A stretch of DNA of 64,000 nucleotides, from the NCBI GenBank assembly GCA_904420555.1, contig CAJFVO010000007.1:53272-117271 (forward strand), in the 5' to 3' direction. Every line of letters starts with the position of its first letter. The stretch's first letter is position 1. The DNA is from Candidatus Heritagella intestinalis (GTDB lineage: Bacteria; Bacillota; Clostridia; Oscillospirales; Acutalibacteraceae). Below are positions 8,503 to 17,235 of the stretch, in pieces. The notes beneath the pieces are model-generated. The model saw nothing but the letters and a program-made list of their open reading frames with translations. It ran no database searches and was not told the origin of the DNA. Both the position numbers and the translations under genes were made by a program.

Positions 8503-9222
8503 GTGATCGAATTTCAGAATGTCTCCAAAACCTATTCCAACGGGACAAAGGCTCTGCAAAATGTGAGCCTGAAGGTGGATAAGGGAGAGTTTGTATTCAT
8601 TGTGGGCTCCTCGGGAGCCGGTAAAAGTACGTTTTTGAAGCTGATTATGGGAGAGGAAAGGGCCAATTCCGGCGAGATTATCGTCAATGGCAAAAAGCTC
8701 TCCACCCTGCGCAACCGGGATATCCCCTATCTGCGCCGGACCATGGGCATTGTGTTCCAGGATTTCCGCTTGATTGATACCATGACCGTGTATGAAAACG
8801 TGGCCTTTGCCATGCACGTGGTGGGCGCGGCCCCGAAAAATATCCGGAAACGGGTGCCCTATATCTTGGGGCTGGTGGGGCTGCAGAATAAGGCCAAGTG
8901 CCTCCCAGCAGAGCTTTCCGGCGGCGAGCGCCAGCGTGTGAGCCTGGCCCGCGCCCTGGTGAATAACCCGGAGATGATTATCGCCGACGAGCCCACCGGC
9001 AATATTGACCCGGCCCTTTCTTATGAGATTGTGGACCTGCTCAGCGAGATCAACCGCCGGGGCACAACGGTGCTCATGGTGACCCACGAGCACAACCTGG
9101 TCAAGCATTTCCACCGCCGGGTGGTGCAGATCCACGACGGCCAGGTGGTGGCGGACAGCGCCCGGAAATCCCCAGGAGAAGCTCCTGATGCGGCGGCGAA
9201 GCCGGGAAAGGAGGATGCCTGA
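8503..9222 (+). CDS. ftsE: Cell division ATP-binding protein FtsE
   Basis: ATPase of the FtsEX complex, which does not transport but transmits conformational change across the membrane to activate peptidoglycan hydrolases at the septum. Walker A GSSGAGKST at 35-43, signature LSGGERQRVSL and Walker B MIIADEPTGNID are intact. Start set at GTG 8503, seven bases after AGGAGG; the open frame extends upstream to 8482 but would overlap the RBS. The C-terminal 20 residues are a charged, Ala/Pro-rich tail. The stop overlaps the ftsX start (TGATG). It is the first gene of ftsE-ftsX-M23-S41. Confidence 0.95.
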   Translation: MIEFQNVSKTYSNGTKALQNVSLKVDKGEFVFIVGSSGAGKSTFLKLIMGEERANSGEIIVNGKKLSTLRNRDIPYLRRTMGIVFQDFRLIDTMTVYENVAFAMHVVGAAPKNIRKRVPYILGLVGLQNKAKCLPAELSGGERQRVSLARALVNNPEMIIADEPTGNIDPALSYEIVDLLSEINRRGTTVLMVTHEHNLVKHFHRRVVQIHDGQVVADSARKSPGEAPDAAAKPGKEDA

Positions 9223-10136
9223 TGAAGCTGTATAATTTCACTTATTTGCTGAAAGAAGGCCTGCGGAACCTGAAGGGGAACCGCACCATGACCATTGCGT
9301 CTGTGGCGGTGCTGGTTTCGTGTTTGATCCTCACCGGCGCGGCCACGCTGTTTTCTTCCAGCATCAGCCTGGCCATGGAGGCCATTGAAGGCAACAATAA
9401 TATTACCGTATACCTGAAAGAGGACATGCCTACTTTGGAATCGGTCCAGGTGGGCGAGGAACTGCGGCGTTTGGACAATATCGAAACCTGTGAGTTTGTC
9501 CCCAAGGACGAGGCCCTGGAAAGCATGATGGAGCTGCTGGGGGACGACGGTACGGTGCTGGAGGGCCTTTCCGGCAGCGACAACTTCCTGCCGGACGCCT
9601 ATGATATTTCCATGACGGACCTGACAAAATATGATGAGACCATCGCAGCCATCCAGCAGGTAGAGGGCGTGGACCAGATTACCGACTACTCGGATATTGC
9701 CGACAAGCTCACGTCCCTGGACAACCTGGTTTCCATGGTGGGCTTCTGGATTGTGCTCCTTTTGGGAATCGTTTCCCTGTTTATTATCGCCAACACCATC
9801 CGGGTGACCATGTATTCCCGGCGGATGGAGATCAGCATTATGAAGTCCGTGGGTGCTACCAACTGGTTTGTGCGCTGGCCCTTTGTGGTAGAGGGCATTG
9901 TCATCGGGCTGGTGGCCGGCATTTTGGCCAGCGTCCTGCTGCTGCTCCTCTATAACAGCGTGATGCAGGTCATCACGGGGATTGCGGCCTTCTTTGTGCC
10001 CATCCCGGTAACGGATCTGATTTTGCCCTATACCCTGGTGTTTGTGATAGCCGGCGCTGCTTTCGGCGCAGTGGGCGGCGCAATTTCCATTGGAAAATAT
10101 CTTCGCAAGGGAGGCAGCGAACTTGTTGGTCTTTAA
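9222..10136 (+). CDS. ftsX: Cell division protein FtsX
   Basis: Membrane partner of FtsE. The 304-residue protein has an N-terminal cytoplasmic segment (GLRNLKGNRTMTIASVAVL), TM1 near 22-45, a large extracellular loop (about 50-165, with the NNITVYLKED start typical of FtsX), and three C-terminal TMs in a FtsX/MacB-like domain (RRMEISIMKSVGATNWFVRWPF). The extracellular loop is where FtsX contacts its hydrolase partner. One-base overlap with ftsE and 14-base overlap with the next gene show tight translational coupling, so the M23 protein is the probable FtsX-controlled enzyme. Confidence 0.95.
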   Translation: MKLYNFTYLLKEGLRNLKGNRTMTIASVAVLVSCLILTGAATLFSSSISLAMEAIEGNNNITVYLKEDMPTLESVQVGEELRRLDNIETCEFVPKDEALESMMELLGDDGTVLEGLSGSDNFLPDAYDISMTDLTKYDETIAAIQQVEGVDQITDYSDIADKLTSLDNLVSMVGFWIVLLLGIVSLFIIANTIRVTMYSRRMEISIMKSVGATNWFVRWPFVVEGIVIGLVAGILASVLLLLLYNSVMQVITGIAAFFVPIPVTDLILPYTLVFVIAGAAFGAVGGAISIGKYLRKGGSELVGL

Positions 10137-11397
10137 GAGCAGAACAAAAAAGTTTGTAAAGCGGGCAGCCAGGACGGTCTGCGCCTTGCTGCTGGCAGGG
10201 GCGGTGGCCTGGGTCTCCGTTCCCTATCAGGCGGGGACGCCGGTGTCGGCAGCCTCTACCCTGTCGGAGCTGCAGGACCGCCAGCAGGAGCTGGAAAGCC
10301 AAAAGGCCGAAAACGACGAGAAGCTGGACGCGCTGAAGGAAGATACCGAAAAGCAGGCGGAGTATAAGGAAACCCTCAACGCCCAGATTGAAACGGTCCA
10401 GCAGGAAATTGACTCCTATAACCTGGAGATCAACGCCCTCAATGACCAGATCACGGAAAAGGAAGCGGAGATTGCCGACAAGCAGGCTTCCATTGACGCC
10501 AATTATGAAAAGCTCAAGGAGCGTCTCTGCGCCTTGTATAAGGCCGGGGAGGCCTCCACGCTGGAGATTATCCTCAATGCGGAAAACGTCTCGGATTTGC
10601 TGCGCAAGACCCAGATTATGCAGGCGGTTACCGAGCACGATACGGAATTGATGAATACCCTGAAAACCGAAATGGAAGAAGTGGCCGGCCAGAAGGCGGA
10701 GATTGAGAGCAATAAGGCGGAATTGACGGACAGCCGCACCAAGCTCCAGGACAGCCAGAACCAGCTGACCACCCTGATGGAAGAGGCCGATTCCCTCCTG
10801 ACGGATTTGGAGCGGCAGCAGAAAGAGCTGGAAGAGGAAAATGCTTCCCTCAGCGAAGAGATGCAGCAGGCCCAGGCAGACCTGGACCAGTGGTATGCGG
10901 ATTATTATGCTTCCCAGAACAGCGGGGACGATTCCAATGGCTCCGGCGGTTCCTCCGATGGCGGTTCTTCCTCCGGGGGGAACACCGGCAGCAATGAGCC
11001 TGTAGACGGTACTGGCCAGTTCATGTGGCCTGTGCCCGGCTATTACGGCGCCATTACCCAGGGCTTCCATTCCGGCCACAAGGGCCTGGATATTTCCGGC
11101 GGCGGCATTTACGGCCAGCCCATTGTGGCGTCGGATTCCGGCTATGTGGTGTTTGCCGGCTTCGGCAGCGCGGCCAACTCCCACAACCGTTATGGCTATT
11201 GCGTGGACTTGGACCACGGCAACGGCTATTCCACCATGTATGCCCATTGCAGCGCTTTGACGGTGAGCACCGGCTCTTATGTGACCAAGGGCCAGGTAAT
11301 CGGCTATGTGGGCAATACCGGCCAATCCTATGGCGCGCATCTGCACTTTGAGATTCGCCATTACGGCACGCCGGTGAACCCCAGCAGCTATGTATAA
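10123..11397 (+). CDS. Coiled-coil M23 murein hydrolase, FtsEX partner (PcsB/EnvC-like architecture)
   Basis: Start set at TTG 10123 (or 10126), 8 bases after AAGGGAGG and inside the 3' end of ftsX; the upstream in-frame ATG at 10090 has no RBS. The product has a signal peptide ending near VSA-A, a long coiled coil (about 45-255, heptads such as LQDRQQELESQKAENDEKL), a Ser/Gly linker, and a C-terminal peptidase M23 domain with the zinc ligands HSGHKGLD and HLHFE. It should cleave peptide cross-links of peptidoglycan outside the membrane, with the coiled coil relaying control from FtsX. This is known for EnvC and PcsB/CwlO-type proteins and inferred here from gene coupling. Confidence 0.9.
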   Translation: MLVFKSRTKKFVKRAARTVCALLLAGAVAWVSVPYQAGTPVSAASTLSELQDRQQELESQKAENDEKLDALKEDTEKQAEYKETLNAQIETVQQEIDSYNLEINALNDQITEKEAEIADKQASIDANYEKLKERLCALYKAGEASTLEIILNAENVSDLLRKTQIMQAVTEHDTELMNTLKTEMEEVAGQKAEIESNKAELTDSRTKLQDSQNQLTTLMEEADSLLTDLERQQKELEEENASLSEEMQQAQADLDQWYADYYASQNSGDDSNGSGGSSDGGSSSGGNTGSNEPVDGTGQFMWPVPGYYGAITQGFHSGHKGLDISGGGIYGQPIVASDSGYVVFAGFGSAANSHNRYGYCVDLDHGNGYSTMYAHCSALTVSTGSYVTKGQVIGYVGNTGQSYGAHLHFEIRHYGTPVNPSSYV

Positions 11398-11520
11398 ACC
11401 CTATTGACCTGTTGCCAGGGACAGGGGGCTTTCCGGAAACCCCGGAAAAGGGCCTCCTGCCCCTGCTTTTGCGTTCCCCCAGCCTGGATTTTATCAAGTA
11501 CCAGAGAGGACGATGCGGAT

Positions 11521-12843
11521 ATGAAAAAAGTTTCCATTGGGACGGCAGTGGCATTAGCAGCCATGGCAGCGGCGGTGACGGTTTCCCTGACCTATCTCTA
11601 TGCCATGGAGCGGTTTAACAGCAAGGTGGCCGACGTCAACGAGCGTCAGGCCATGTATGCCAAGCTCAACGAAATTGACCAGAAGGTCCGCCAGGACGCC
11701 GTGGGCACGCTGGATGAAACCGCCCTGAAAGACGGCATCTGCGAGGGTTATGTGGCCGGCCTGGGAGACGCCAACGCCCAGTATCTTTCGGCGGAGCGGT
11801 ATCGGATTCTCCAGCAGGGCAGCGCGGAAGAAAACATCGGCGTAGGCGTGCGCACCATCCAGGACGAGGACGGCAATATGGAAGTGGTGGAGGTGCTCCC
11901 CGGCTCCTCCGCAGAAGAGGCGGGCATCCGCAATGGGGATGTGATTGTGGCTGTGGACGGCAGCGAGGTTATCCGCATCACCTATGGGGAGGCTTTGACC
12001 CGGCTCAGCGGCGCCGCCGGCAGCGAGATTACCCTGCGGGTTCTGCGCACCGGGGAGCAGGAAGTGGAGCGGGACGGGAAAACTGTTACCGAAGAAGTGA
12101 CAGAGCCTTTGGAATTCACCCTGGAACGCCGGGCCTATGAGGATTCCAGCATTGACTGGGACATTATCAACGGGAACGTGGGCTGCATCACTGTGGGCAG
12201 TTTTACCGAGGAAACCGCCCAAGAAGTGGAGGAAGCGGTGTCTGCCCTGCAGGAGCAGGGGGTCTGCGGCATTGTGCTGGATTTGCGGGGGAATACCAGC
12301 GGCAGCGTGGCCCATATGGTGGAGGCCTTCCAGCAGTTCCTGCCGGCGGGGAACGTGGCCCAGTATGTAAACAGCAGCGAGGAGACCGTGGTGGAATTCA
12401 CCGCAGGCAGCCAGCGGCTGGCCCTGCCTTTGGCGGTGGTGGCGGATGACACCACCTATGGGGCCGCCGAGGTCATGGCTGCCGCCATGCGGGACGGCAA
12501 AGCGGCGGTGCTGGTGGGCGCCACCACCGCTGGGGCGGCCTCCCGCCAGGAGACGCTGCCACTGTCTGACGGCTCCGCTGTAATCCTCACAGTGGGCTAC
12601 TATGTGGACGCCCAGGGGAACTCCCTGTATGGCCAGGGGGTGGCGCCGGACCGGGAAGTAGAATTGAGCATCCTGCAAAAGCAGGTGCTGCTGCGGGGGA
12701 TGCTGGACCCCCGGGAGGACCCCCAGATGCAGACGGCGGTGACCGCCCTCATTGAGCAGGGCGCCCAGGTGCAGCAGGTCCCGGGCACCGAGGAGCAGCA
12801 GGCCGCTTCCCAGACGTCGGGGAGCGATTCGGCGGAAGAATGA
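11521..12843 (+). CDS. S41-family (C-terminal processing peptidase) homolog with degenerate active site
   Basis: A 440-residue envelope protein with an N-terminal membrane anchor (about 5-26), a PDZ domain (about 95-185, VVEVLPGSSAEEAGIRNGDVIVAVDG) and an S41 peptidase fold (about 220-380). In active CtpA/Prc enzymes the motif S-A-S-E supplies the Ser and G-K-G-T the Lys, 25 residues apart. Here the aligned residues are Gly314 (in TYGAAE) and Ala339 (in TAGAASRQ), exactly 25 apart, while the Asp at +11 (Asp325) is kept. It is therefore predicted to be a non-catalytic S41 pseudo-protease, perhaps a PDZ scaffold for the FtsEX-M23 complex. ATG 11521 is preferred (AGAGAGGA upstream); the frame is open to 11404 without a better start. 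The C-terminus is Gln/Ser-rich. Confidence 0.85.
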   Translation: MKKVSIGTAVALAAMAAAVTVSLTYLYAMERFNSKVADVNERQAMYAKLNEIDQKVRQDAVGTLDETALKDGICEGYVAGLGDANAQYLSAERYRILQQGSAEENIGVGVRTIQDEDGNMEVVEVLPGSSAEEAGIRNGDVIVAVDGSEVIRITYGEALTRLSGAAGSEITLRVLRTGEQEVERDGKTVTEEVTEPLEFTLERRAYEDSSIDWDIINGNVGCITVGSFTEETAQEVEEAVSALQEQGVCGIVLDLRGNTSGSVAHMVEAFQQFLPAGNVAQYVNSSEETVVEFTAGSQRLALPLAVVADDTTYGAAEVMAAAMRDGKAAVLVGATTAGAASRQETLPLSDGSAVILTVGYYVDAQGNSLYGQGVAPDREVELSILQKQVLLRGMLDPREDPQMQTAVTALIEQGAQVQQVPGTEEQQAASQTSGSDSAEE

Positions 12844-12892
12844 TTTTTCCCGGCGCTATGCGGTTTTTCGCCTGCCGTTCACGGATTTTTTA

Positions 12893-12921
12893 TTGACATC
12901 CTGAGGCAGAATTATTATAAT
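12893..12921 (+). promoter_or_regulatory. Consensus SigA promoter for greA
   Basis: Perfect TTGACA and TATAAT boxes separated by 17 bases, 45 bases before the greA start. Confidence 0.9.
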
Positions 12922-12965
12922 AAGAGCATTGTTCCAATCAGTAAAGCGAAAAGGTGGTACCATAG

Positions 12966-13451
12966 ATGGCAGTAAAAGAGATTATTTTAACCCAGGAAGG
13001 CCTGGAAGCTCTGGAAAAAGAGCTGGACTACCTCAAGTCCGTGCGCCGGAAAGAAGTGGCCGAGAAAATCAAAGTGGCCCTGTCCTTCGGCGACCTTTCG
13101 GAGAACAGCGAGTATGACGAGGCCAAAAACGAGCAGGCCATTATGGAAGCCCGTATTGCCGATATTGAGGTCATGCTCAAAAACGTAAAGCTCATCAACG
13201 AAGAGGACCTGAACAACGAAAATATCCACATTGGTTCCCGCATCGAGCTGGAGATCACCGGCCCCGATGGGAACGTGCGGAGCAAAGAATATAAAATCGT
13301 GGGCTCCAACGAGGCCAACCCCCGGGAGGGCCGCATTTCCGATGAATCCGCCGTGGGCAAAGCCCTGCTGGGCCACCAGGTGGGCGATACGGTGGATGTG
13401 GAAGTCCCTGCCGGCACCATGCGTTATCGCGTAGTGGGAATTGCAAAATAA
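12966..13451 (+). CDS. greA: Transcription elongation factor GreA
   Basis: Rescues backtracked RNA polymerase by stimulating transcript cleavage. The 161-residue protein has the N-terminal coiled coil with the acidic tip (FGDLSENSEYDEAKNEQ) and the C-terminal FKBP-like domain (ISDESAVGKALLGHQVGDTV). The length matches the family. RBS AAGGTGG precedes the ATG. A terminator follows, so it is probably monocistronic with partial read-through to lysS. Confidence 0.97.
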   Translation: MAVKEIILTQEGLEALEKELDYLKSVRRKEVAEKIKVALSFGDLSENSEYDEAKNEQAIMEARIADIEVMLKNVKLINEEDLNNENIHIGSRIELEITGPDGNVRSKEYKIVGSNEANPREGRISDESAVGKALLGHQVGDTVDVEVPAGTMRYRVVGIAK

Positions 13452-13471
13452 GCAGCCGGGTCCGCCCGGCA

Positions 13472-13504
13472 GGGGGTGCGGGTAATACCCACCCCTGTTT
13501 TTTT
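13472..13504 (+). terminator. Terminator between greA and lysS
   Basis: GGGGTGCGGGT pairs with ACCCACCCC (one bulge) followed by TTTTTTT. Confidence 0.75.
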
Positions 13505-13578
13505 AGGAGAGAAGGCCCCGATAGGGGCCTTTGATGCGTGGGAAAAGAAGGAAATTTTTTGAAAGGAATGAATCCCCC

Positions 13579-15090
13579 ATGAGTGAAACCAATCGGGCAT
13601 CCGCCCAGGAACAGGATCTCAACGAGCTTTTGCAGATCCGCCGGGACAAGCTGGCCCAGCTGCAGGAAGCTGGCCAGGACCCCTTCCGTTTGACCAGCTA
13701 CCCGGTAGACAACCATGCTGCGCCCATCCGGGAGAAATATGCGGCCTTGGAGCCGGAACAGGACAGCGGCGACCAGGTGTGCGTGGCCGGCCGTATGATG
13801 AGCAAGCGGGTGATGGGCAAGGCCAGCTTTGCCGATTTGCAGGATAAGAGCGGTTCCATCCAGCTGTATGTCCGCCGCGACCTTATTGGCGACGAAGCAT
13901 ACGCCGCTTTTAAAAAGCTGGACATCGGCGACCTCATCGGCGTCAAGGGCGAGGTGTTCCGCACCAAGAAGGGGGAGCTCAGCGTCAAGGCTTCTGAGGT
14001 GACCCTGCTGAGCAAGAGCCTCAAGCCCCTGCCGGAGAAGTTCCACGGCCTCACGGATACGGATACCCGGTACCGCCAGCGCTATGTGGATTTGATTGTC
14101 AACCCGGAAGTCCGGGATACCTTCATCAAGCGCTCCGCCATTCTGCGGGAGATCCGCAACTTCCTGGACAGCCAGGGCTTTATGGAGGTGGAAACCCCCA
14201 TGCTGGTGTCCAATGCCGGCGGCGCGGCTGCCCGCCCCTTTGAGACCCACTACAACGCCCTGGATGAGGATGTAAAGCTGCGGATTTCCCTGGAGCTGTA
14301 TCTGAAGCGGCTTATTGTAGGCGGCCTGGAGCGGGTGTATGAAATTGGCCGGGTGTTCCGCAACGAGGGCGTGGATACCCGCCACAACCCGGAGTTCACC
14401 CTGATGGAGCTGTATCAGGCCTACACCGACTATCACGGCATGATGGATTTGACGGAGAACCTGTTCCGCCATGTGGCCCAGAAGGTCTGCGGCACCACCC
14501 TGATCCCCTATGCCGAGGCCATGATTGATTTGGGCAAGCCCTTTGCGCGCATGACCATGGTGGACGCGGTGAAGAAGTATGCCGGCGTGGATTTCGACCA
14601 GATTCCCGACACCGAAGCCGCCAAAAAGCTGGCGGATGAAAAGGGCATCCACTATGAGGCCCGCCACACCAAGGGGGACATCCTGAACCTGTTCTTTGAG
14701 GAGTATGTGGAGGAGCACCTGATCCAGCCCATTTTCATTATGGACCACCCGGTGGAGATCTCCCCCCTGACCAAGCGCAAGCCCGACAAGCCCGAGTATG
14801 TGGAGCGGTTTGAGCTCTTCATTTATGGCCGGGAGATGTGCAACGCCTACTCCGAGCTCAACGACCCCATTGACCAGCGCAAGCGTTTTGCCGAGCAGGA
14901 GAAGCTGCTGGCCCAGGGTGACGAAGAAGCCAACCACACCGACGAGGACTTCCTCAATGCACTGGAAATCGGTATGCCCCCCACGGGCGGTATCGGCTAC
15001 GGCATTGACCGCCTGGTGATGCTGCTGACCAATTCCGCCAGCATCCGGGACGTGCTGCTGTTCCCCACCATGAAAACCCTGGATAAGTAA
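13579..15090 (+). CDS. lysS: Lysine--tRNA ligase, class II
   Basis: Charges tRNA-Lys. The N-terminal OB-fold anticodon-binding domain (about 45-165, [21 protein letters not shown]) is followed by the class II catalytic core: motif 1 ([10 protein letters not shown]), motif 2 ([21 protein letters not shown]) and motif 3 ([13 protein letters not shown]). Start set at ATG 13579, 11 bases after GAAAGGAA; an in-frame ATG at 13531 is less well supported. The length of 503 residues is normal. No T-box is seen upstream. Confidence 0.97.
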   Translation: MSETNRASAQEQDLNELLQIRRDKLAQLQEAGQDPFRLTSYPVDNHAAPIREKYAALEPEQDSGDQVCVAGRMMSKRVMGKASFADLQDKSGSIQLYVRRDLIGDEAYAAFKKLDIGDLIGVKGEVFRTKKGELSVKASEVTLLSKSLKPLPEKFHGLTDTDTRYRQRYVDLIVNPEVRDTFIKRSAILREIRNFLDSQGFMEVETPMLVSNAGGAAARPFETHYNALDEDVKLRISLELYLKRLIVGGLERVYEIGRVFRNEGVDTRHNPEFTLMELYQAYTDYHGMMDLTENLFRHVAQKVCGTTLIPYAEAMIDLGKPFARMTMVDAVKKYAGVDFDQIPDTEAAKKLADEKGIHYEARHTKGDILNLFFEEYVEEHLIQPIFIMDHPVEISPLTKRKPDKPEYVERFELFIYGREMCNAYSELNDPIDQRKRFAEQEKLLAQGDEEANHTDEDFLNALEIGMPPTGGIGYGIDRLVMLLTNSASIRDVLLFPTMKTLDK

Positions 15091-15100
15091 TGCAATGAGA

Positions 15101-15131
15101 GGCCGCCTGTAGGGAAACAGGCGGCCTTTTT
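15101..15131 (+). terminator. Terminator after lysS
   Basis: Perfect 10-bp stem GGCCGCCTGT / ACAGGCGGCC with a 6-base loop and TTTTT. Confidence 0.92.
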
Positions 15132-15158
15132 GACTTTTCCGGGGGCAGTTGTTATACT
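15130..15158 (+). promoter_or_regulatory. Promoter for the alpha/beta hydrolase gene
   Basis: -35 TTGACT and -10 TATACT, 17-base spacer. The -35 begins inside the T run of the lysS terminator. Confidence 0.7.
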
Positions 15159-15195
15159 GAACCTGGATGAATTTTCGTAGAAAGGTGGGAGCGCG

Positions 15196-15840
15196 GTGCA
15201 AAACCTCTTGCTTCACGGATTAGGGCAGAATGCGGCCAGCTGGGAGGCTGTGAAAAGCCAGTTGGCAAGCCGCCAGATGGAAGCAGAAGCCCTGGATTTG
15301 TATGGGATGCTGCAAGGCAGGAAGGCAGAATACGGGGCCCTGTTGGAGAGTTTACTAGACCATTGCAATGGGCAGGACGGGAAGCTGAACCTGTGCGGCC
15401 TGTCCCTTGGCGGGGTGCTGGCATTGGATTATGCCAAAAGGTTCCCGGAGCGGGTGAACTCCCTGGTAGTCATCGGCGCCCCGTACCAAATCCCCAAGTT
15501 CCTCTTGCAGTTACAGAGCATGATTTTCCGTGTCATGCCCAAATCCGCCTTTGAAGAAATGGGGTGCGGCAAAAAGACCCTGCGTTCTTTGGCCAGCTCC
15601 ATGGGGCGCTTGGACATCCCCGAGGGTTTGGAGAAAATCCACTGCCCGGCGTTGGTTTTGTGCGGGGAAAAGGACTCCCAAAACCAGGAGAGCGCCCAGC
15701 GCCTGCACCAGCAGCTCAAAGGGAGCGTGCTGCGGCTGGTTTCAGGGGCCGCACATGAGGTCAACGTGGAGAACCCCCAGGCCCTTGCCCAGCTCCTCTG
15801 TGAGTTTTGGGGGAGGGGAAACCTCCTAAGCGCTTTTTAA
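15196..15840 (+). CDS. Alpha/beta-fold hydrolase
   Basis: A 214-residue cytoplasmic esterase-like protein. The oxyanion motif HGLGQNAASW at 7-16, nucleophile elbow GLSLGG with Ser70, an acid Asp in CGEKD and a His in GAAHEVN form a complete catalytic triad. The GTG start at 15196 follows AAGGTGGGAG. The protein is short for the family with a minimal cap. The substrate cannot be predicted; no pathway genes are adjacent, and the gene converges on ldh. Confidence 0.85.
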   Translation: MQNLLLHGLGQNAASWEAVKSQLASRQMEAEALDLYGMLQGRKAEYGALLESLLDHCNGQDGKLNLCGLSLGGVLALDYAKRFPERVNSLVVIGAPYQIPKFLLQLQSMIFRVMPKSAFEEMGCGKKTLRSLASSMGRLDIPEGLEKIHCPALVLCGEKDSQNQESAQRLHQQLKGSVLRLVSGAAHEVNVENPQALAQLLCEFWGRGNLLSAF

Positions 15841-15848
15841 CAGCCAAA

Positions 15849-15882
15849 GGCCCGCCCTCCGGAATATCCGGGGAGCGGGCCC
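15849..15882. terminator. Bidirectional terminator between hydrolase and ldh
   Basis: GGCCCGC...CCGGAATATCCGG...GCGGGCC is a long, nearly perfect palindrome between two convergent genes; the T run is clearer on the minus strand. Confidence 0.7.
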
Positions 15883-15900
15883 ATTGATTTTAGAAAGGGA

Positions 15901-16857
15901 TTACAGGTTTTCCAGTTCCCGATAGCTGTTTTCCAAAGTCTCGCAGGAGAGGCGGAATTTTTCGCTTTCTTCCGCAGAGAGGTTCAGGGGGAGCACTTTG
16001 CGCACGCCGTTGCGGCCCACAATGCAGGGCACTCCGGCAAAGACCCCGTGCTGGCCGTATTCGCCCCGGAGCATGGCGGAAACCGTCAGGACGCTGCTCT
16101 CGTTGCCGAAGATGGCCCGGGTAATCCGCACCATTGCCATGCCGATGCCGTAATAGGTGGCCCGCTTGGCCTTGATAATCTGCTGGGCGGCGGTGCGCAC
16201 CTCTTCGCTGATGCGGTCCAGGTCCTCCCGGCAGCAGTTGCCGGATTCCTCGCAGATCTCCAAAATAGGCCGGGTGGCCAGCATGGCCTGGGACCAGGCC
16301 ACAAACTCGCTGTCCCCGTGCTCGCCGATGACATAGGCGTGCATATTCCGGGGGTCTACGGAGAAATACTCGCCCAGAAGATAGCGCAGGCGGGCGGTAT
16401 CCAGAGCGGTGCCGGTGCCCAGTACCCGGCGAGGGTTAAAGCCGGACAGGGTGCAGGTAATGCGGGTCATGATGTCCACGGGGTTGGTGGCCACCAGGAA
16501 GATGCCGTTAAAACCGGATTCCGTTACCGGCCCGATGATAGAGCGGAAAACTTCCGTGTTCCGGTTCAGCAGGTCCAGGCGGGATTCCCCGGGTTTTTGG
16601 GCCACGCCGGCGCAGATGACCACAATGTCAGCAGTGGCGCAGTCCGCATATTCCCCGGCGCGGATTTTCATATGAGAACCGGAAAAAGCCAGGCCGTGGT
16701 TCAGGTCCATGGCTTCGCCCCGGGCCCGTTCCTTGTCCAGGTCGATGAGCACCAGTTCGTCGCAGGCGTTCTGGTTCAGCAGGGCATAGGCGTAGCTCAT
16801 GCCCACCATGCCGGTGCCAATGAGCACCACTTTTCGGTTGTCGGTTACAGGAATCAT
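15901..16857 (-). CDS. ldh: L-lactate dehydrogenase
   Basis: Reduces pyruvate to L-lactate while regenerating NAD+. The Rossmann motif GTGMVG is at 14-19, Asp39 binds the NAD ribose, and the active-site loop AQKPGESRLDLL has Gln87 at the specificity position (Gln for LDH, Arg for malate dehydrogenase). NPVD is at 125-128 and the catalytic His180 lies in GEHGDSE. The length of 318 residues is standard. The promoter and a Rex-type operator upstream on the minus strand indicate control by the NADH/NAD+ ratio. Confidence 0.95.
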   Translation of the reverse strand: MIPVTDNRKVVLIGTGMVGMSYAYALLNQNACDELVLIDLDKERARGEAMDLNHGLAFSGSHMKIRAGEYADCATADIVVICAGVAQKPGESRLDLLNRNTEVFRSIIGPVTESGFNGIFLVATNPVDIMTRITCTLSGFNPRRVLGTGTALDTARLRYLLGEYFSVDPRNMHAYVIGEHGDSEFVAWSQAMLATRPILEICEESGNCCREDLDRISEEVRTAAQQIIKAKRATYYGIGMAMVRITRAIFGNESSVLTVSAMLRGEYGQHGVFAGVPCIVGRNGVRKVLPLNLSAEESEKFRLSCETLENSYRELENL

Positions 16858-16940
16858 TTGGTTCAGTCCTTTCTGTCACGCTATCCTTATGGTTGCCGGA
16901 AATTTCCCCGGTATGCGAGGAATCTTCGGCAGGGATAACT

Positions 16941-16958
16941 TTGTTAATTTTTTAACAA
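16941..16958 (-). promoter_or_regulatory. Rex operator at the ldh promoter
   Basis: The 18-base sequence TTGTTAA-TTTT-TTAACAA is a perfect match to the clostridial Rex consensus TTGTTAANNNNTTAACAA. It begins 4 bases downstream of the ldh -10 box and covers the expected transcription start, where a bound repressor would block initiation until NADH rises. Confidence 0.85.
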
Positions 16959-16962
16959 TATT

Positions 16963-16991
16963 ATTATAGCAAATTTCCTCCCAAAAATCAA
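16963..16991 (-). promoter_or_regulatory. ldh promoter
   Basis: Read on the minus strand: -35 TTGATT (16986-16991), -10 TATAAT (16963-16968), 17-base spacer. Confidence 0.8.
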
Positions 16992-17093
16992 GAGTCAAAG
17001 GAAGCATTCCCGTGTTCCGCGAGAAAAGACAACAAAGCGCGGGATTTTGAGTGAGATTCCATCCATACATAAAAGGCATTTTTGACGGATTTA

Positions 17094-17126
17094 GCCCAAA
17101 CGGAAGCTCTTTTGGCCCAAACGGAA
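17094..17126 (+). repeat. Tandem direct repeat GCCCAAACGGAA upstream of the metal-pump promoter
   Basis: The 12-base word GCCCAAACGGAA occurs at 17094-17105 and 17115-17126, repeat period 21 bases (two helical turns). It lies just upstream of the promoter for the metal chaperone and P-type ATPase, the usual place for an activator. No regulator gene is adjacent. Confidence 0.55.
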
Positions 17127-17144
17127 ATATCTATCCGGAAGCTA

Positions 17145-17177
17145 TTGACCAACAGCGGGAAAGAGCATATTATATGC
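17145..17177 (+). promoter_or_regulatory. Promoter with palindromic operator for the metal efflux genes
   Basis: -35 TTGACC (17145) and -10 TATTAT (17168) with a 17-base spacer. The -10 is embedded in a perfect palindrome GCATAT-T-ATATGC (17165-17177), a likely repressor site. Confidence 0.6.
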
Positions 17178-17200
17178 ATGGATGAACGATTAAACAACTA

Positions 17201-17212
17201 TTGAATATTCAA
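17201..17212 (+). promoter_or_regulatory. TTGAATATTCAA palindrome, candidate ArsR/SmtB-type half-site pair
   Basis: A perfect 12-base palindrome containing TGAA/TTCA, the core of many ArsR/SmtB metal-repressor operators, between promoter and first gene. The factor is not encoded nearby. Confidence 0.4.
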
Positions 17213-17235
17213 AATCAGGAAAGGAGCCCTTACCC

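Noticed and set aside
13579..15090. T-box control of lysS
   Set aside because: The 130 bases upstream contain only the greA terminator; no T-box motif or specifier loop was visible.
13255..15216. 653-codon minus-strand frame across greA-lysS
   Set aside because: Shadow of two well-supported genes; His/Gly/Leu-rich translation without domains.
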